Assembly: GCF_964656455.1 (NCBI RefSeq)
Contig: NC_135721.1
Coordinates: forward strand, 47,747,530-47,811,529
Direction of reading: 5' to 3'
Length of the DNA: 64,000 bases
Source of the DNA: Halichoerus grypus
Lineage: Eukaryota; Chordata; Mammalia; Carnivora; Phocidae
Part shown: positions 1-12,106 of the stretch, one piece after another
How the letters are laid out: the number at the start of each line of letters is the position of its first letter
Position numbering within the stretch: position 1 is the stretch's first letter
Program-made: the position numbers and the translations under genes
The notes under the pieces: generated by a model
What the model saw: the letters and a program-made list of their open reading frames with translations, nothing else
Told to the model about the DNA's origin: nothing
Database searches by the model: none

Positions 1-680
1 TTTGATTAATGTAAGAAAGAACAGCTTAATTTCCAGTATTTCCAAAACATTGCATTTGGCAGAATTTTCCAATACTCAAATAGGCAATATTTTCAAACCT
101 TGTTAGAAGATCACTTCCTTTTCCTAAAGGTTATTGTAACCTCCTGGCAGAGACATCAGGAGGTCATCCTATTTTTTTTATTTTAATTACAGGAGATAAG
201 TTAAGCTTTTTGTTTCAGTTTTCAAAATAGAAATGCGTTTTCTGATTTTAAAAAATATGTTTTCATTTTAGAAAACTTAAATGCAGAAAAGTATAGTCTT
301 TTGATTATTGCAAAGTTGACTGTTGGAAACACACTCTTACTGTTGGTTCCTCCTAAAACACTACCAAAAAGAAAGTTGAGGAATTTTTTTAATAGCATCA
401 AATCAGTTAAGATTAGGTTCAGCTGTGAGTCATAGAAACCCCAAAATAAAAGTGGCTTAAATAAGATATAAGTTTATTTCTCTCTCAAATAATTGTAGGC
501 AATCTAGGGCTAGTGTGGCAACTCCATAATCAATAAGGAACCATGCTCCTCCTGGCTCATTGCTCCACCATCTTACTACCATCTGCAACACAGCTACTAT
601 TTTGTAGGCCAAGTTGGCTATTCTTATGCTTGTGTTTCAGCAAGCAGGAAAGAGGAAAAGGAGAGCAAAGAGAAGGAGAA
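1..680 (+). other. M1AP intron, left edge
   Basis: AT-rich intronic DNA. About 420-620 looks like an old interspersed repeat (aagtttatttctctctc context) that I could not name. No exon seen. Confidence 0.4.
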
Positions 681-2090
681 TAATAAAGATTAGAGCAGAA
701 ATAAATGATATAGAAGCTAGGAAAACAATAGGACAGATCAATGAATCCAGGAGCTAGTTCTTTGCAAAAATTAATAAAATTGAGAAACCCTTAGCCAGAC
801 TTACCAAAAAGAAAAGAGAAAGGACCCAAATAAAATCACAAATGAGAGATGAGAAATAACCAACACCACAGAAATACAAACAATTATAAGAGAATATTAT
901 GAAAAATTGTTTTCCAACAAATTGGACAACTTGGAAGAAATGGACAAATTCCTAGAAACATATAAACTATCAAAACTGAAACAGGAAGAAATAGAAAACT
1001 TGAACAGACCTATAACCGGCAAAGAAATTGAAACAGTAATCAAAAATCTCCCAACAAACAAAAGTCCAGGACCAGATGGCTTCCCAGGGGAATTCTACCA
1101 AACATTTAAAGGAAAGTTAATACCTATTCTTTCCAAACTATTCCAAAAAATAGAAATGGAAAGAAAACTTCCAAAATCATTTTTTGAGGCCAGCGTTACC
1201 CTGATACCAAGACCAGACAAAGACTCCACTAAGAAAGAGAACTATAGGTCAATATACCTGATGAACATGGATGCAGAAATTCTCAATAAAATACTAGCAA
1301 ATAGAATCCACCCGTACACTGAAAGAATCATTCACCACAATCAAGTGGAATTTATTCTTGGACTGCAGGGGTGGTTCAGCATTTGCAAATCAACCAGTGT
1401 GATACACCATATTAATAAAAGAAAGGATAAGAACCATATGATCCTTTCAATAGATGCAGAAAAAGCATTTGACAAAATACAACATCCATTCATGATTTAA
1501 AAAAAAAAATCAACAAAGTAGGGTTAGAGGGAACAAACCTCAACATTATAAAGGCCATATACGAAAAACCTACAGCTAATATCCTCAGTGGGGAAAAACT
1601 GAGATATTTTCCTTTATGGTCAGAACAAGACAGGGATGTCCACTCTCACCCCTGTTATTTAACGTAGTACTGGAAGCCCTAGCCTCAGCAATCAGACAAC
1701 AAAAGAAATAAAAGGCATCCCAATTGGCAAGGAAGAAGTCAAGCTTTCACTATTTGCAGATGACATGATACTCTATACAGAAAATCCAAAAGACCCCACC
1801 AAAAAACTGCTAGAACTGATAAACACGAATTCAGTAAAGTCTCAGGATACAAAATCAATATACAGAAATCTGTTGCATTTCTGTATACCAATAATGAAAC
1901 AGCAGAAAGAGAAGTCAAGGAATCAATCCCATTTACAGTTGCACCAAACCCATAAGATACCTAAGAATAAACCTAACCAAAGAGGTAAAATGTATGTACT
2001 CTGAAAACTTTAAAACACTGAAGAAAGAAATTGAGAATGACACAAAGAAATGGAAAGACATTCCATGCTCATGGACTGTAAGAACAAATA

Positions 2091-2270
2091 CTTTTTTAAA
2101 AGGTTTTATTTATTTATTTGAGAGAGAGCACAAGTGGGGTGAGGGGCAGAGGCAGAAGCAGATTCCCCACTGAGCAGGGAGCCTGATGCAGGGCTCAATC
2201 CTGGGACTCCAGGATCATGACCTGAGGTGAAGGCAGATGCTTAACCAACTGAGCCACCCAGGCACCCTGG
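2091..2270 (-). mobile_element. CAN SINE in LINE-1
   Basis: tRNA-Lys-type SINE, head at 2270. Perfect 11-bp target duplication AAGAACAAATA at 2080-2090 and 2271-2281. Confidence 0.95.
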
Positions 2271-2443
2271 AAGAACAAATATTGTCAAAATGTCTGTATT
2301 ACCCAAAGCAATCTACACATTGAATGCAATCCTTATCAAAATACCACCAGCATTTTTCACAGAGCTAGAATAAACCATCTTAAAATTTGTATAGAACCCC
2401 GAATAGCCAAAGCAATCTTGAAAAAGAAAAACAAAGTTGGAGG

Positions 2444-2908
2444 TAAAGTGGGAGAGCTAGGTTCTTGTCTCACAGAATCGAAGAATGAATCTCACAGACA
2501 AAAGAAGTGAGTAAAGCAATAGAATTTCATTAAGGATACAGAAAAAGCTCTCAGGAGTGAGAGGGATCCCGACAGGGTTGCCACTGCGGGCTTTTAGGGT
2601 TGGCCTTTTATAGAAAGCTAACCAGGGAACTTAAATCTTTTTGACTTCTCTACTGGTGGCACCATTGATTAAGGACTAGTGATAACATCTTTAATGGCTT
2701 ACTTCTTTTTAGGGTCTGGTTATTTTCTGTTGACCACAGGAGACTGTCATAAATAAGACTTCCCCTTTGAACACCTAGGGCAGGGTGGCCTGGAGTGTTC
2801 CCTTATCTCTGGTTTCCTTATACCTCCACATTTTTGGAATTTCTGTGAGCCTGACCGCATAGCCCCCTTACCTATTTCTCCCTACCTAGCCCCACCTGTC
2901 CTTTCTCA
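2444..2908 (-). mobile_element. Solo LTR of an endogenous retrovirus in LINE-1
   Basis: A 465-bp insert that splits the LINE-1 between 'ttggagg' and 'gaggcatcac'. It is flanked by a 4-bp duplication GAGG (2440-2443, 2909-2912). On the minus strand it starts TG, has a TATA box (ctataaaagg at 2613-2604) and a degenerate poly(A) signal followed by a U5-like T/C-rich segment. No internal viral sequence remains. Confidence 0.72.
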
Positions 2909-3188
2909 GAGGCATCACCTTTCTGAACTTCAAGTTATATTACAAAGCTGTAGTGATTAAGACAGTATGGTACTTGCATAGATCAATGGAACAGCATAGA
3001 AAACCCAGAAATGAACCCACAAATATATGGGCAATTAATCCTCGACAAATCAGGAAAGAATATTCAATGGAAAAAGACAGTCTCTTCAATAAATGGTGTT
3101 GGGGAAACTGGACAGCAACATGCAAAAGAATGGACTGGACCACTTTCTTATACCATACACAAAAATAAATTCAAAATGGATTAAAGAC

Positions 3189-3307
3189 TGGGGTGCCCGG
3201 ATTGGGCATCCGACTCTTGATCTCAGCTCGGGTCTTGCTCTCGAGGTTGTGAGTTTGGGCCCTGAGTGGGGCCCCAAGCTGGGCATGGAGCCTACTTTAA
3301 AAAAAAA
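3189..3307 (+). mobile_element. CAN SINE, short form, in LINE-1
   Basis: About 120 bp ending in an A-run and lacking the CT-rich middle of the other copies. Duplication AAAATGGATTAAAGAC at 3173-3188 and 3308-3323. Confidence 0.93.
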
Positions 3308-4126
3308 AAAATGGATTAAAGACCTAAATGTGAGACAAGAAACCATCAAAATCCTGGAGGAGAACACAGGGAGTAACCTCTTTGACATTGGCCATAGCAG
3401 CTTCTTACTAGATATGTTTCCTGAGGCAATGGAAACAAAAGCAAAAATGAACTATTGGGACTTCATCAAGATAAAAAAAAAAAAAAAAAAAAAAACCCTC
3501 TGCACAGTGAAGGAAACAATCAACAAAACTAAAAGGCAACCTTCGGAATGGGAGAAGATATTTGCAAATGACATATCTGAGAAAGGATTAGTATCCAAAA
3601 TATATAAAGAACTCATAACTGAACACCCAAAAAAACAAAGAATCCTGTTAAGAAATAGGCTGAAGACATGAACAGACATTTTTCCAAAGACAACCAGATA
3701 GCTAACAGACACATGAACATCACTCATCATCAGATAAATACAAATTAAAACTACAATGAGATATCTCCTCACAGCAGTCAGAATGGGTAAAATTAACACA
3801 GGAAACAACAGGTTTTGGTGAAGATGTGGAGGAAGATGAACCCTCTTGCATTGTTGGTGGGAATGCAAACTGGTGTAGCCACTCTAGAGAACAGTATGGA
3901 GGTTCCTCAAAAAGTTAAAAATAGAAATACCCTATGATCCAGCAATTGCACTACTAAGTATTTACCCAAAGGATACAAAAATACAGATTCAAAGGGATGC
4001 ATGCACCCTGGTGTTTATAGCAGCATTATCAACAATAGCCAAATTATGGAAAGAGCCCAAAGGTCCATCAACTGATGAATGGATAAAGAAGATGTGATAG
4101 ATATATATATGGATATACAGTAATAA

Positions 4127-4129
<3 letters not shown>

Positions 4130-4161
<32 letters not shown>
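4130..4161. repeat. (TA)n microsatellite inside LINE-1 3' end
   Basis: About 16 TA units at the LINE-1 position followed by the AATGGAATATTA sequence. The same site is TA-rich in two other copies in this window. Confidence 0.95.
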
Positions 4162-4163
<2 letters not shown>

Positions 4164-4545
4164 CAATGGAATATTACCCATAAAAAAGAATGAAATCTTG
4201 CCATTTGCAAGGATGTGGATGGAGTTAGAGAGTATTATGCTAAGCAAAGTAAGTCAGTCAGAGAAAGAGGAATACCATATGATTTCACTCATATGTGGAA
4301 TTTAAGAAACAAAACAGATGAGCAATGGGGGGGAGGTGCAAACCATAAAACAGACTCTTGACTATAAAGAACAAACTGAGGATTGCTGGAGAGGAGATGG
4401 GGGGGAGGGTTAAATGGGTGATGGGGATTAAGGAGGGCACTTGTGATGAGCACCTGGTGTTGTATGTAAATGATGAATCACTAAATTCTACTCCTGAAAT
4501 TAGTATTACACTGTATATTAACTAACTGGAATTTGAATAAAAACT

Positions 4546-4589
<44 letters not shown>
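4546..4589 (+). repeat. (AAAT)n tail of LINE-1
   Basis: About 10 tandem AAAT units forming the 3' tail of the 681-4590 element. Confidence 0.9.
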
Positions 4590-4590
4590 G

Positions 4591-5661
4591 TGTGTCAGTC
4601 TTCAGATTCTTTTAGGGGATATATGAAAAGAAATTTTTGAAGGCCACTAGCCTATATGTATGGTCTCATTTGTTCTCATTTCTTTTTTTAGTAGGTTTCT
4701 TATCTTCCCATCTAAATTACAAATTATCTTCGTGTAAGAATTACATCCTATTTTTTGTGTTTTTCCCAGAAATTCAGGGAGAGGAGCATGTTAGCAAAGT
4801 AAGGAGCTGTGGAATTGAGTGGGGCAGGTGTTGACTTAAGTACCCTGGCAGTATTGCAGCTCATGCTCATGAATTTTATGTGTATTTTGCATATATTGCT
4901 CAGTTCTGCTCTTTGTCAGGGTGGTTTCCTCATCCCAAATATAATTCTTCCCCACCCAACCCCCATCTGCTATTGATGCTTAGAATTCAAAGTGTCACAT
5001 ATTTTCATTCCACATTTATTCAAAATATATATACATCCTTAGGAGAGGTAACATTGATATAGAATCAGATTAGATTAATTACTTCCTGATAGCAACTTTA
5101 TAATTAAAAAGGGAGGTGAGATAGAACCAAGAGGTTTACATGTTGGATCCTTGAGCTGACTGCAGACTAAGCCAAGCATCTCTTCTTTACTGAAGTGATC
5201 CTGAGGAGCAGAGTGGGTAGGACCTTATCAGTTCTGAAATGATCAACCACATCAAAATCCTCATTTCTGGGAAGTAGAGAGGCTCCCAGTACCTAGACTG
5301 ACTAAGAAATGAAGATAATATTTAAGAACTAGGCCTCCAGTTTGCAGACCACCCCAAAGTAAAACTCAGCAGTCACAACTGGACTTCCCTTTGGGTGAGT
5401 GAATGAGTTCAAACACTTCCTTTCCTGTTTCTGGTAACTCCACATAATCAAAGCCCTTTGGCTGCAAATTTTCTTTCTTCTGGTATAGGGAAGATTTTAG
5501 TGCAGTACCTAGAGCATAGTAGGCATCGAGTAGATGTTGGTCAAATAAACAAATCTTCAGGAAGGGAAGGGATCCCCGGGGAGTAATTGATAATGAAGTT
5601 AGACTGTCCATTAATCTGGAACCCAAGTCACTAAAGATCTTTGGTTCATTTTTCTCTGCAG
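4591..5661 (+). other. M1AP intron between LINE-1 and exon A
   Basis: Unique-looking intron. About 5460-5560 resembles a decayed MIR/L2 3' end on the minus strand. Nothing coding seen. Confidence 0.4.
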
Positions 5662-5847
5662 CAAGTGAAAGGCAACTTTGCTAGGCTGCAGGCCTGCATC
5701 TCAGAACTCCGCATGTTCCAGAGAGAAGGCTGTTTCAGACCACCCGGCCCTTGTCTGCACCTGGCAGTACAGGATGGGCTCCAGCAGTTCAAACAGTATA
5801 GCAGACACGTGACCACAGGTGCATCTCTGAGCTACACTTCCCTGGAG
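5662..5847 (+). CDS. M1AP: M1AP exon A (first in window)
   Basis: A 186-nt exon of 62 codons, phase 0 at both ends. The acceptor is tttttctctgcag just before 5662 and the donor is GAG|gtaaga at 5848. It encodes the [10 protein letters not shown]...YTSLE block, which closely matches human M1AP residues starting near 81. The preceding coding exon is not in the 5.6 kb to the left, which is intron and LINE-1. Confidence 0.93.
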
Positions 5848-8800
5848 GTAAGAGATACTGGTCTTAGGACTCTAAGCCCATTTCAGGCCATCTAGATGCT
5901 TCATTATTTATCATCCTTATATTGTTCTTTGTTTCATACACTTTGATGGTAATTTTCAAGGCTAGATTTTCATCTCCCTGCAGGCAAGAGATATGTTCCC
6001 TTTTTCCTATAGCCTGTGCAGTTCTTAATACAGATCTGGCATAGAGAGAAATGCTAAAAATATGGGCTGAAGTGAATTATAATAAAAAACTGAAATCAAA
6101 ATAAAATCTGAATATGCCATCTGCCTCTGGATTTTTGGAACTTGTAAAGTAATTGTTAAACTGCCTAGATTAGTGCTGTATTTATATTTCCTGGGCAGGA
6201 ATTTACATTTGTTCTTAATCAAATCTTGGCATCAAATTGAGTAAATTTTCTTGGACTCAGCAAATGTGCAGATTTAAAGATTGCTAAAATTCTAGTGCAG
6301 ACCAAGACAATCTTAAAAAATATAAGTAAGTCATGTCTGGGTACTCCACTGGGTGCATGAGTGACTGAGTTAAAACACATTCAACTGCATGCATCAAACA
6401 GGTGCATTTTTAAAAATAACTGTGCTTTTATCTGCATCCTTCTTCATTAATCAAAAATATCCAAGCATTGGGGCACTTGGGTGGCTCAGTCAGTTAAGTG
6501 TCTGACTCTTGACTTCAGCTCAGGTCATGATCTCAGGATTGTGAGATCAAACCCTGTGTCGGGCTCCATGCTGGTGGTGGAGCCTGTTTAAGATTCTCTC
6601 TCTGTCTCCCTTTGCACCTCCCCTTCATGTGCACACACATGCTCCCTCACTCTTTCTCTCTAAAAAAAAAAAATTTTTCAAGCACCAAAAAAATGTCCAA
6701 GTGCAAAAAAGAATTGCATATATTTAATATTTGCCTTCCAGATTTTCAAATTCAAGACAAAACTACTAATGAAAACATACAGCATATTCATTCAGTTGAA
6801 ATAAAATATTCAGATTATACACAAACACCTCAATATTCTTCCAGGTTAGATATATTGATCAAGAGTGAGTACATTTTAGAGTTAAGAAAGCAAAAGAAAC
6901 AGCTCACCTGTATCCAGGTTGAACAAGGAGAAAAATCTATGTGGAAGTACCACCATGAGAAAAAAGCACAGAGGCCCTCTGATATTTAGTACACACTTAG
7001 TGGAATGTAAGGATTCTATTTCCTTTGTTGCCTTGTAAAATCAAAGCATTTTGAGCATGAGAGATGCTATCAGTGCTTCAAGCAGTCTTAAAAAACTAAA
7101 ACACAGGGATGTTTTCTCACTGATCACTTTCTGGGGTAGGCCTCACCTGTTTGGAAGGGTCCTGTGATGATTTATCCCACCAGATCTCTCCCACCAGAAT
7201 CTGTCAAATGAAATTTGATTTGTAAGTTACCATGAAATCTTCTTCTTTGCTTCAAAGACAATAGCCACTGCCACAGACTTCTGCTGTGTCTATCCTCCAG
7301 ATCTAACCTGCTATGTTCTTCACTCTGTACATTAGAGAAAGTAGACACATTGATTCTTGGATTTATTTCCAGATTACCGTTCTGACTTCCCAGCCTGGAA
7401 AAGAGGTGGTCAAACAATTGGAGGAAGGATTGAAAGATACAGACCTAGTCAGGGTCAGGAGACTTCAGGTGGTTGAGATCACAAAGGGAGTCCTAGAGTA
7501 TATGGACTCAGTGTCCCCGGCTGAAGAGCCTAGCAGTGATGGTAAGAATTAAAGGAAAAGGTAAAAAGAATTTTAATGAGTAGTCAAGAAGATTATTTTC
7601 AATGGTCTTTTTGTTCTTCAATGAAATGAAACCAACAGATTTTACTACAGTTCAGACAGGTGTTTCTAAGTGTATATATAGGCCTAACATATATTAAATA
7701 TATATTTACTATTTTAATGGGATCATGACATACATAATATTCTATAACCGTCTTTGTGCATTGGACAGCTGTCTGTGTTAGTATCTATAGATCTGTCTTA
7801 TTTTTTACGGAGGCTACATGATTTTCTTACTGTGTGGTTGGACCATAGTTTGTTTAATCACTTACTAATGAACAATTTGGTTTATTACCCTTTGCTATTA
7901 TAACCAATGCTGAATAAACAGACTTATATACAGGGCTGGTTTCATGGACTTATGACCAGTATAGTCACACAGGGCCTGGCATTCAGAAACACCCTATGCT
8001 TGGGATTTAATGCTCTTTGGTTGCTCTCTTGAAATTCTTAATAATTTTAACTTTGAATTTATATTTCATAAGTGAAGTTTTATGGAACAATGGAGCGTGT
8101 ACCAGGGGATTAGAGTCTCAGCTCACACACGCCCTGTCTCCTGTGTCCTTCCCACCTCCCCATAATGGGGTTCTCAGTTGTTAGCTTCCCAGCTCTGGTG
8201 TCCCCAACCTGCCTACCCCAACCCGCCTACCCCAACCCGGCAACCACTCGTGCCCAGGTCCCTGCCAATAAATCCTACATAAATCACGAATAATTCTAAA
8301 TTTCCTAGAACAGAAAATATTCGAACTGAGTCTTAAAGAACATATAGGAATTAGTCATGTAGAGGAAGAAGAAAAGAACACTCAAAAAGGAGACGTGGGA
8401 GCATGAGAAAGCAAGATTAATCAACTTTCAGGGAAGTGCCCATGGTTCCCTATGACTAGAGCAGGTCAGGCAGAAGCAGGAGTAAGTCTATAAAGGTAGG
8501 CAAGGATTTGATCAAGAAAGGCCATATATGCCATTCTAAAACATTTAGATTTCATTCTAAGGCAGTGGAAATTTATGAAAAGATTTTGGTCAAAGTTAAG
8601 GAGAGATTCCCAAATTATGGAGTTTAAGATATTTTTAACCAGTTTTAATTTATCCAACACTCAAGTTATTGTTCACCCTTCAGCGGTCCTTTCTGGATGT
8701 ATTGGCCCTCTCCAAGGCTGTGCACATGGGAGGAGCCCCTGTTCTGATACCATTGATCTCTTCCTGGTCACACTTGAATAACCCACTAATTAGGTGAGAG

Positions 8801-11800
8801 AGTTAGAAACTAAGGGTGTGGGGGGCGCCTGGGTGTCTCAGTTGGTTAAGCGGCTGCCTTCGGCTCAGGTCATGATCCCGGGGTCCTGGGATCGAGCTCC
8901 GCGTCGGGCTCCCTGCTCAGTGGAGAGTCTGCTTCTCCCTCTCCCTCTGCCTGCCTCTCTGCCTACTTGTGCTCTCTCTTATCTCTCTGTCAAATAAATA
9001 AATAAAATCTTTAAAAAAAAGAAAGAAACTAAGGGTGTGTTTCTCCTCAAATCCTGAGACGTGGATCCTTCCAGCATCATGAGGCCACTGACATTGTTCT
9101 GGTCCAGGAGGGAGGATAACCAGCCTTAGCTGTATCGTTTATGAGCTCTCACCCACTTGGCACACTCTGCTTTTCTCAACCAGTCTCCTCACTGAATGTC
9201 TTTCTTTCTCTCTCCATCTCTTCACTTAAAGCTGTCTTTTCCTTTGAATTCCCTCTTCTTTCCTCTGAGTTCCTTCCCTTATCCCCTTCCAGCCAAATAC
9301 TCCCCATCCCTTAAGGCCTAATTCATGTTCCTGATTACTATGTTGATTTTCCTCTCCTTAGAACAACAATATTACTTGTGGTCTGTACCAAACAATTTAG
9401 CACTTGATTATATGCCATGGAAAATTGTTCACCATTGTTTGATTGTGTGATAATTTTGTCTTCTCATCTAATCTGTAAACTACTTGATATCTTTTCTTTC
9501 TGAATTAAATTCTAAGTGCCTTGGGATTAGGAATTTGTCTTTATTATTTCTGTGTTCCAGTGTGTAGACTATCCTAGATTACAGGAGATATTTGTTGAAT
9601 GAATTGATGAAAGTGATACCTGTGGAGACAGTTCTTGGTCTGCCCAGCATCCCCTGAATCCCCATTCTCTAGTAACACCTTACCTTCCTGGTCACAGAGT
9701 GGGCCATGACCCAGATGAGGCCATCATAATTCCTCAGGCCACCAGAGTCCTCCCTAGTAGGTTCTCAAACTGAATCTGTGAGAGAGAAGCTCTTTTTCTT
9801 TCTCTTTGGCCATGGATATATCAGGCATGGACTATGTCCTTTTCTCCCTTCAGTGACTGTATCCAGTAAGAATTTTCTGTATCTCTAGTGGCACAGAGCT
9901 CAGAGTACTTGGAGACCACCTGATGCCTTTATTTAGAATATTTGGATAGAAGAGCTTTTACATTCAGGAAGACAGCTTTCTACCTTGTGTCAGTGCTGAT
10001 GATCTTCCAGTAACCTCCTATTTGCTTATAAATAATACATCATCCCATAAATTGCTTGTAATTCCTCTTTGTGGGTTAAGTATATGTATGGTTCATAGCT
10101 TGAATCTTCCCAGTTTGCCTATACTTTCTTCATAATTATTTTATTCCACTGATGTTTGCCTCATCTTGGTGACCTTAGGAAGAGATTAGCAAAAGCAACT
10201 TCTCTCATTCTCAAAAAGATGAGTGCTCCAGAATCAGGTTGTCTGAGTCTAAACCCCAGTTCTATCACTTACTAGCTGTGCAACTTTGAGCAAGGTACTT
10301 AGTCTAAGCCTTAGTTGCTAATTCCTGCCCTATGCAGTAATTGTGTGTATTAAATGAAATGATGTGTGTTAATTAGTACATAATAAATGTTCAGTAAAAT
10401 CAGCTAATCTTGTTAATATTTCTGAAAATTTTTGCATATGGGTGGTTTAATATTTCTGAGATTTGTTTTTATGGCCAGATCCCAAGTGGACTGTAAGTTA
10501 CCTAAGGATAAGACTGTGTCTAATGCATCTTTGTATCACCAGCATATATATCGTTCAGCCTGGCACATAGTAGATTCTCAATAAATGCTTCTTTTTTTTT
10601 AAGATTTTATTTATTTACTTAACAGAGAGAGAGCACAAGCAGGGGAAGCAGCAGGCAGAGGGAGAGGGAGAAGCAGGCTCACCAAGCAGGGAGCCCAATG
10701 CAGGGCTCGATCCCAGGACTCTGGGATCATAACCTGAGCCGAAGGCAGACGCTTAACAACTGAGTCACCCAGGCGCCCCTCGATAAATGTTTCTTGAAAA
10801 ATAAGTGAATGATTGGAGAAAACCAAATGATTTGGGAGAGGTGATGGTCACCTTCTCTGACATCAATTCAAATGGTTAGGTTCATATGTCAAACACTCAT
10901 AGCTTCCCTTTGTAACCCATGAATATCATGAATTAATTCAAGCACTTCTTGAGTCTATTTATAATTTTTTTTTTAACTCTGGTAACCATGATCATCGATT
11001 AAAGGAAAAGTATCTCTACTCCACTTTTATAGAGACTGGTTACAGGGAAATGTTGATGCAGATTCGTTTAAAAAGTAACTATGAGAGTATGTCCTTCAAT
11101 CAGTCAAAATTCTATCCCCTTTAGTGCAGTCCTGCACAGTGAGAACTAATTATAAAGATGACTTGGAGACTGCAAGATCCACAATCATCAAAATAAAAAT
11201 GAACTTAGAAATGAAAAAAGTAGACTCACATTTTAGAAGGTTTTTTGGGGGGGGTATTATTTTTTTTTATTTTTATTGTTATGTTAATCACCATACATTA
11301 CATCATTAGTTTTTGATGTAGTGTTCCATGATTCGCTGTTTGTGCATAACACCCAGTGCTCCATGCAGAACGTGCCCTCTTTAATACCCATCACCAGGCT
11401 AACCCATCCTCCCACCCCCTTCCCCTCTAGAACCCTCAGTTTGTTTTTCAGAGTCCATCGTCTCTCGTGGTTCGTCTCCCCTTCCGATTTCCCAGCCTTC
11501 ATTCTTCCCCTCCTGCTATCTTCTTCTTTTTTTTTTTTCTTAACATATATTGCATTGTTTCAGAGGTACAAATCTGTGATTCAACAGTCTTGCACAATTC
11601 ACAGCGCTCACCATAGCACATACCCTCCCCAATGTCTATCACCCAGCCACCCCATCCCTCCCACCCCACCCCCCATTCCAGCAACCCTCAGTTTGTTTCC
11701 TGATATTAAGAATTCCTCACATCAGGGCGCCTGGGTGGCTCAGTTGGTTAAGCGACTGCCTTCAGCTCAGGTCATGATCCTGGAGTCCTGGGATCGAGTC

Positions 11801-12065
11801 CCACGTCGGGCTCCCTGCTCAGCAGGGAGTCTGCTTCTCTCTCTGACCCTCTCCCCTCTCATGCTCTCTCTCTCTATCTCATTCTCTCTCTCAAATAAAT
11901 AAATAAAATCTTTAAAAAAAAAAAAAGGATTCCTCACATCAGTGAGGTCATATGATACATGTCTTTCTCTGATTGACTTATTTCGCTCAGCATAACACCC
12001 TCCAGTTCCATCCACGTCATTGCAAATGGCAAGATCTCATTCCTTTTGATGGCTGCATAATATTC

Positions 12066-12106
<41 letters not shown>

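Larger units (their letters stand above)
681..4590 (+). mobile_element. 5'-truncated LINE-1 with three later insertions
   Basis: An ORF2 remnant on the plus strand. Reverse-transcriptase segments include [25 protein letters not shown] (near 1449) and the FADD motif near 1755. The frame is lost after 1500 at an A-run and again downstream, so it is dead. The ORF2 C-terminus and 3' UTR run to an AAAT-rich tail at 4546-4589. Interrupted by SINEs at 2091 and 3189 and an LTR at 2444. Confidence 0.92.

Noticed and set aside
907..1500. 197-codon reverse-transcriptase-like frame
   Set aside because: It is a decayed, 5'-truncated LINE-1 ORF2 fragment, frame-broken on both sides; annotated as a mobile element, not a gene.
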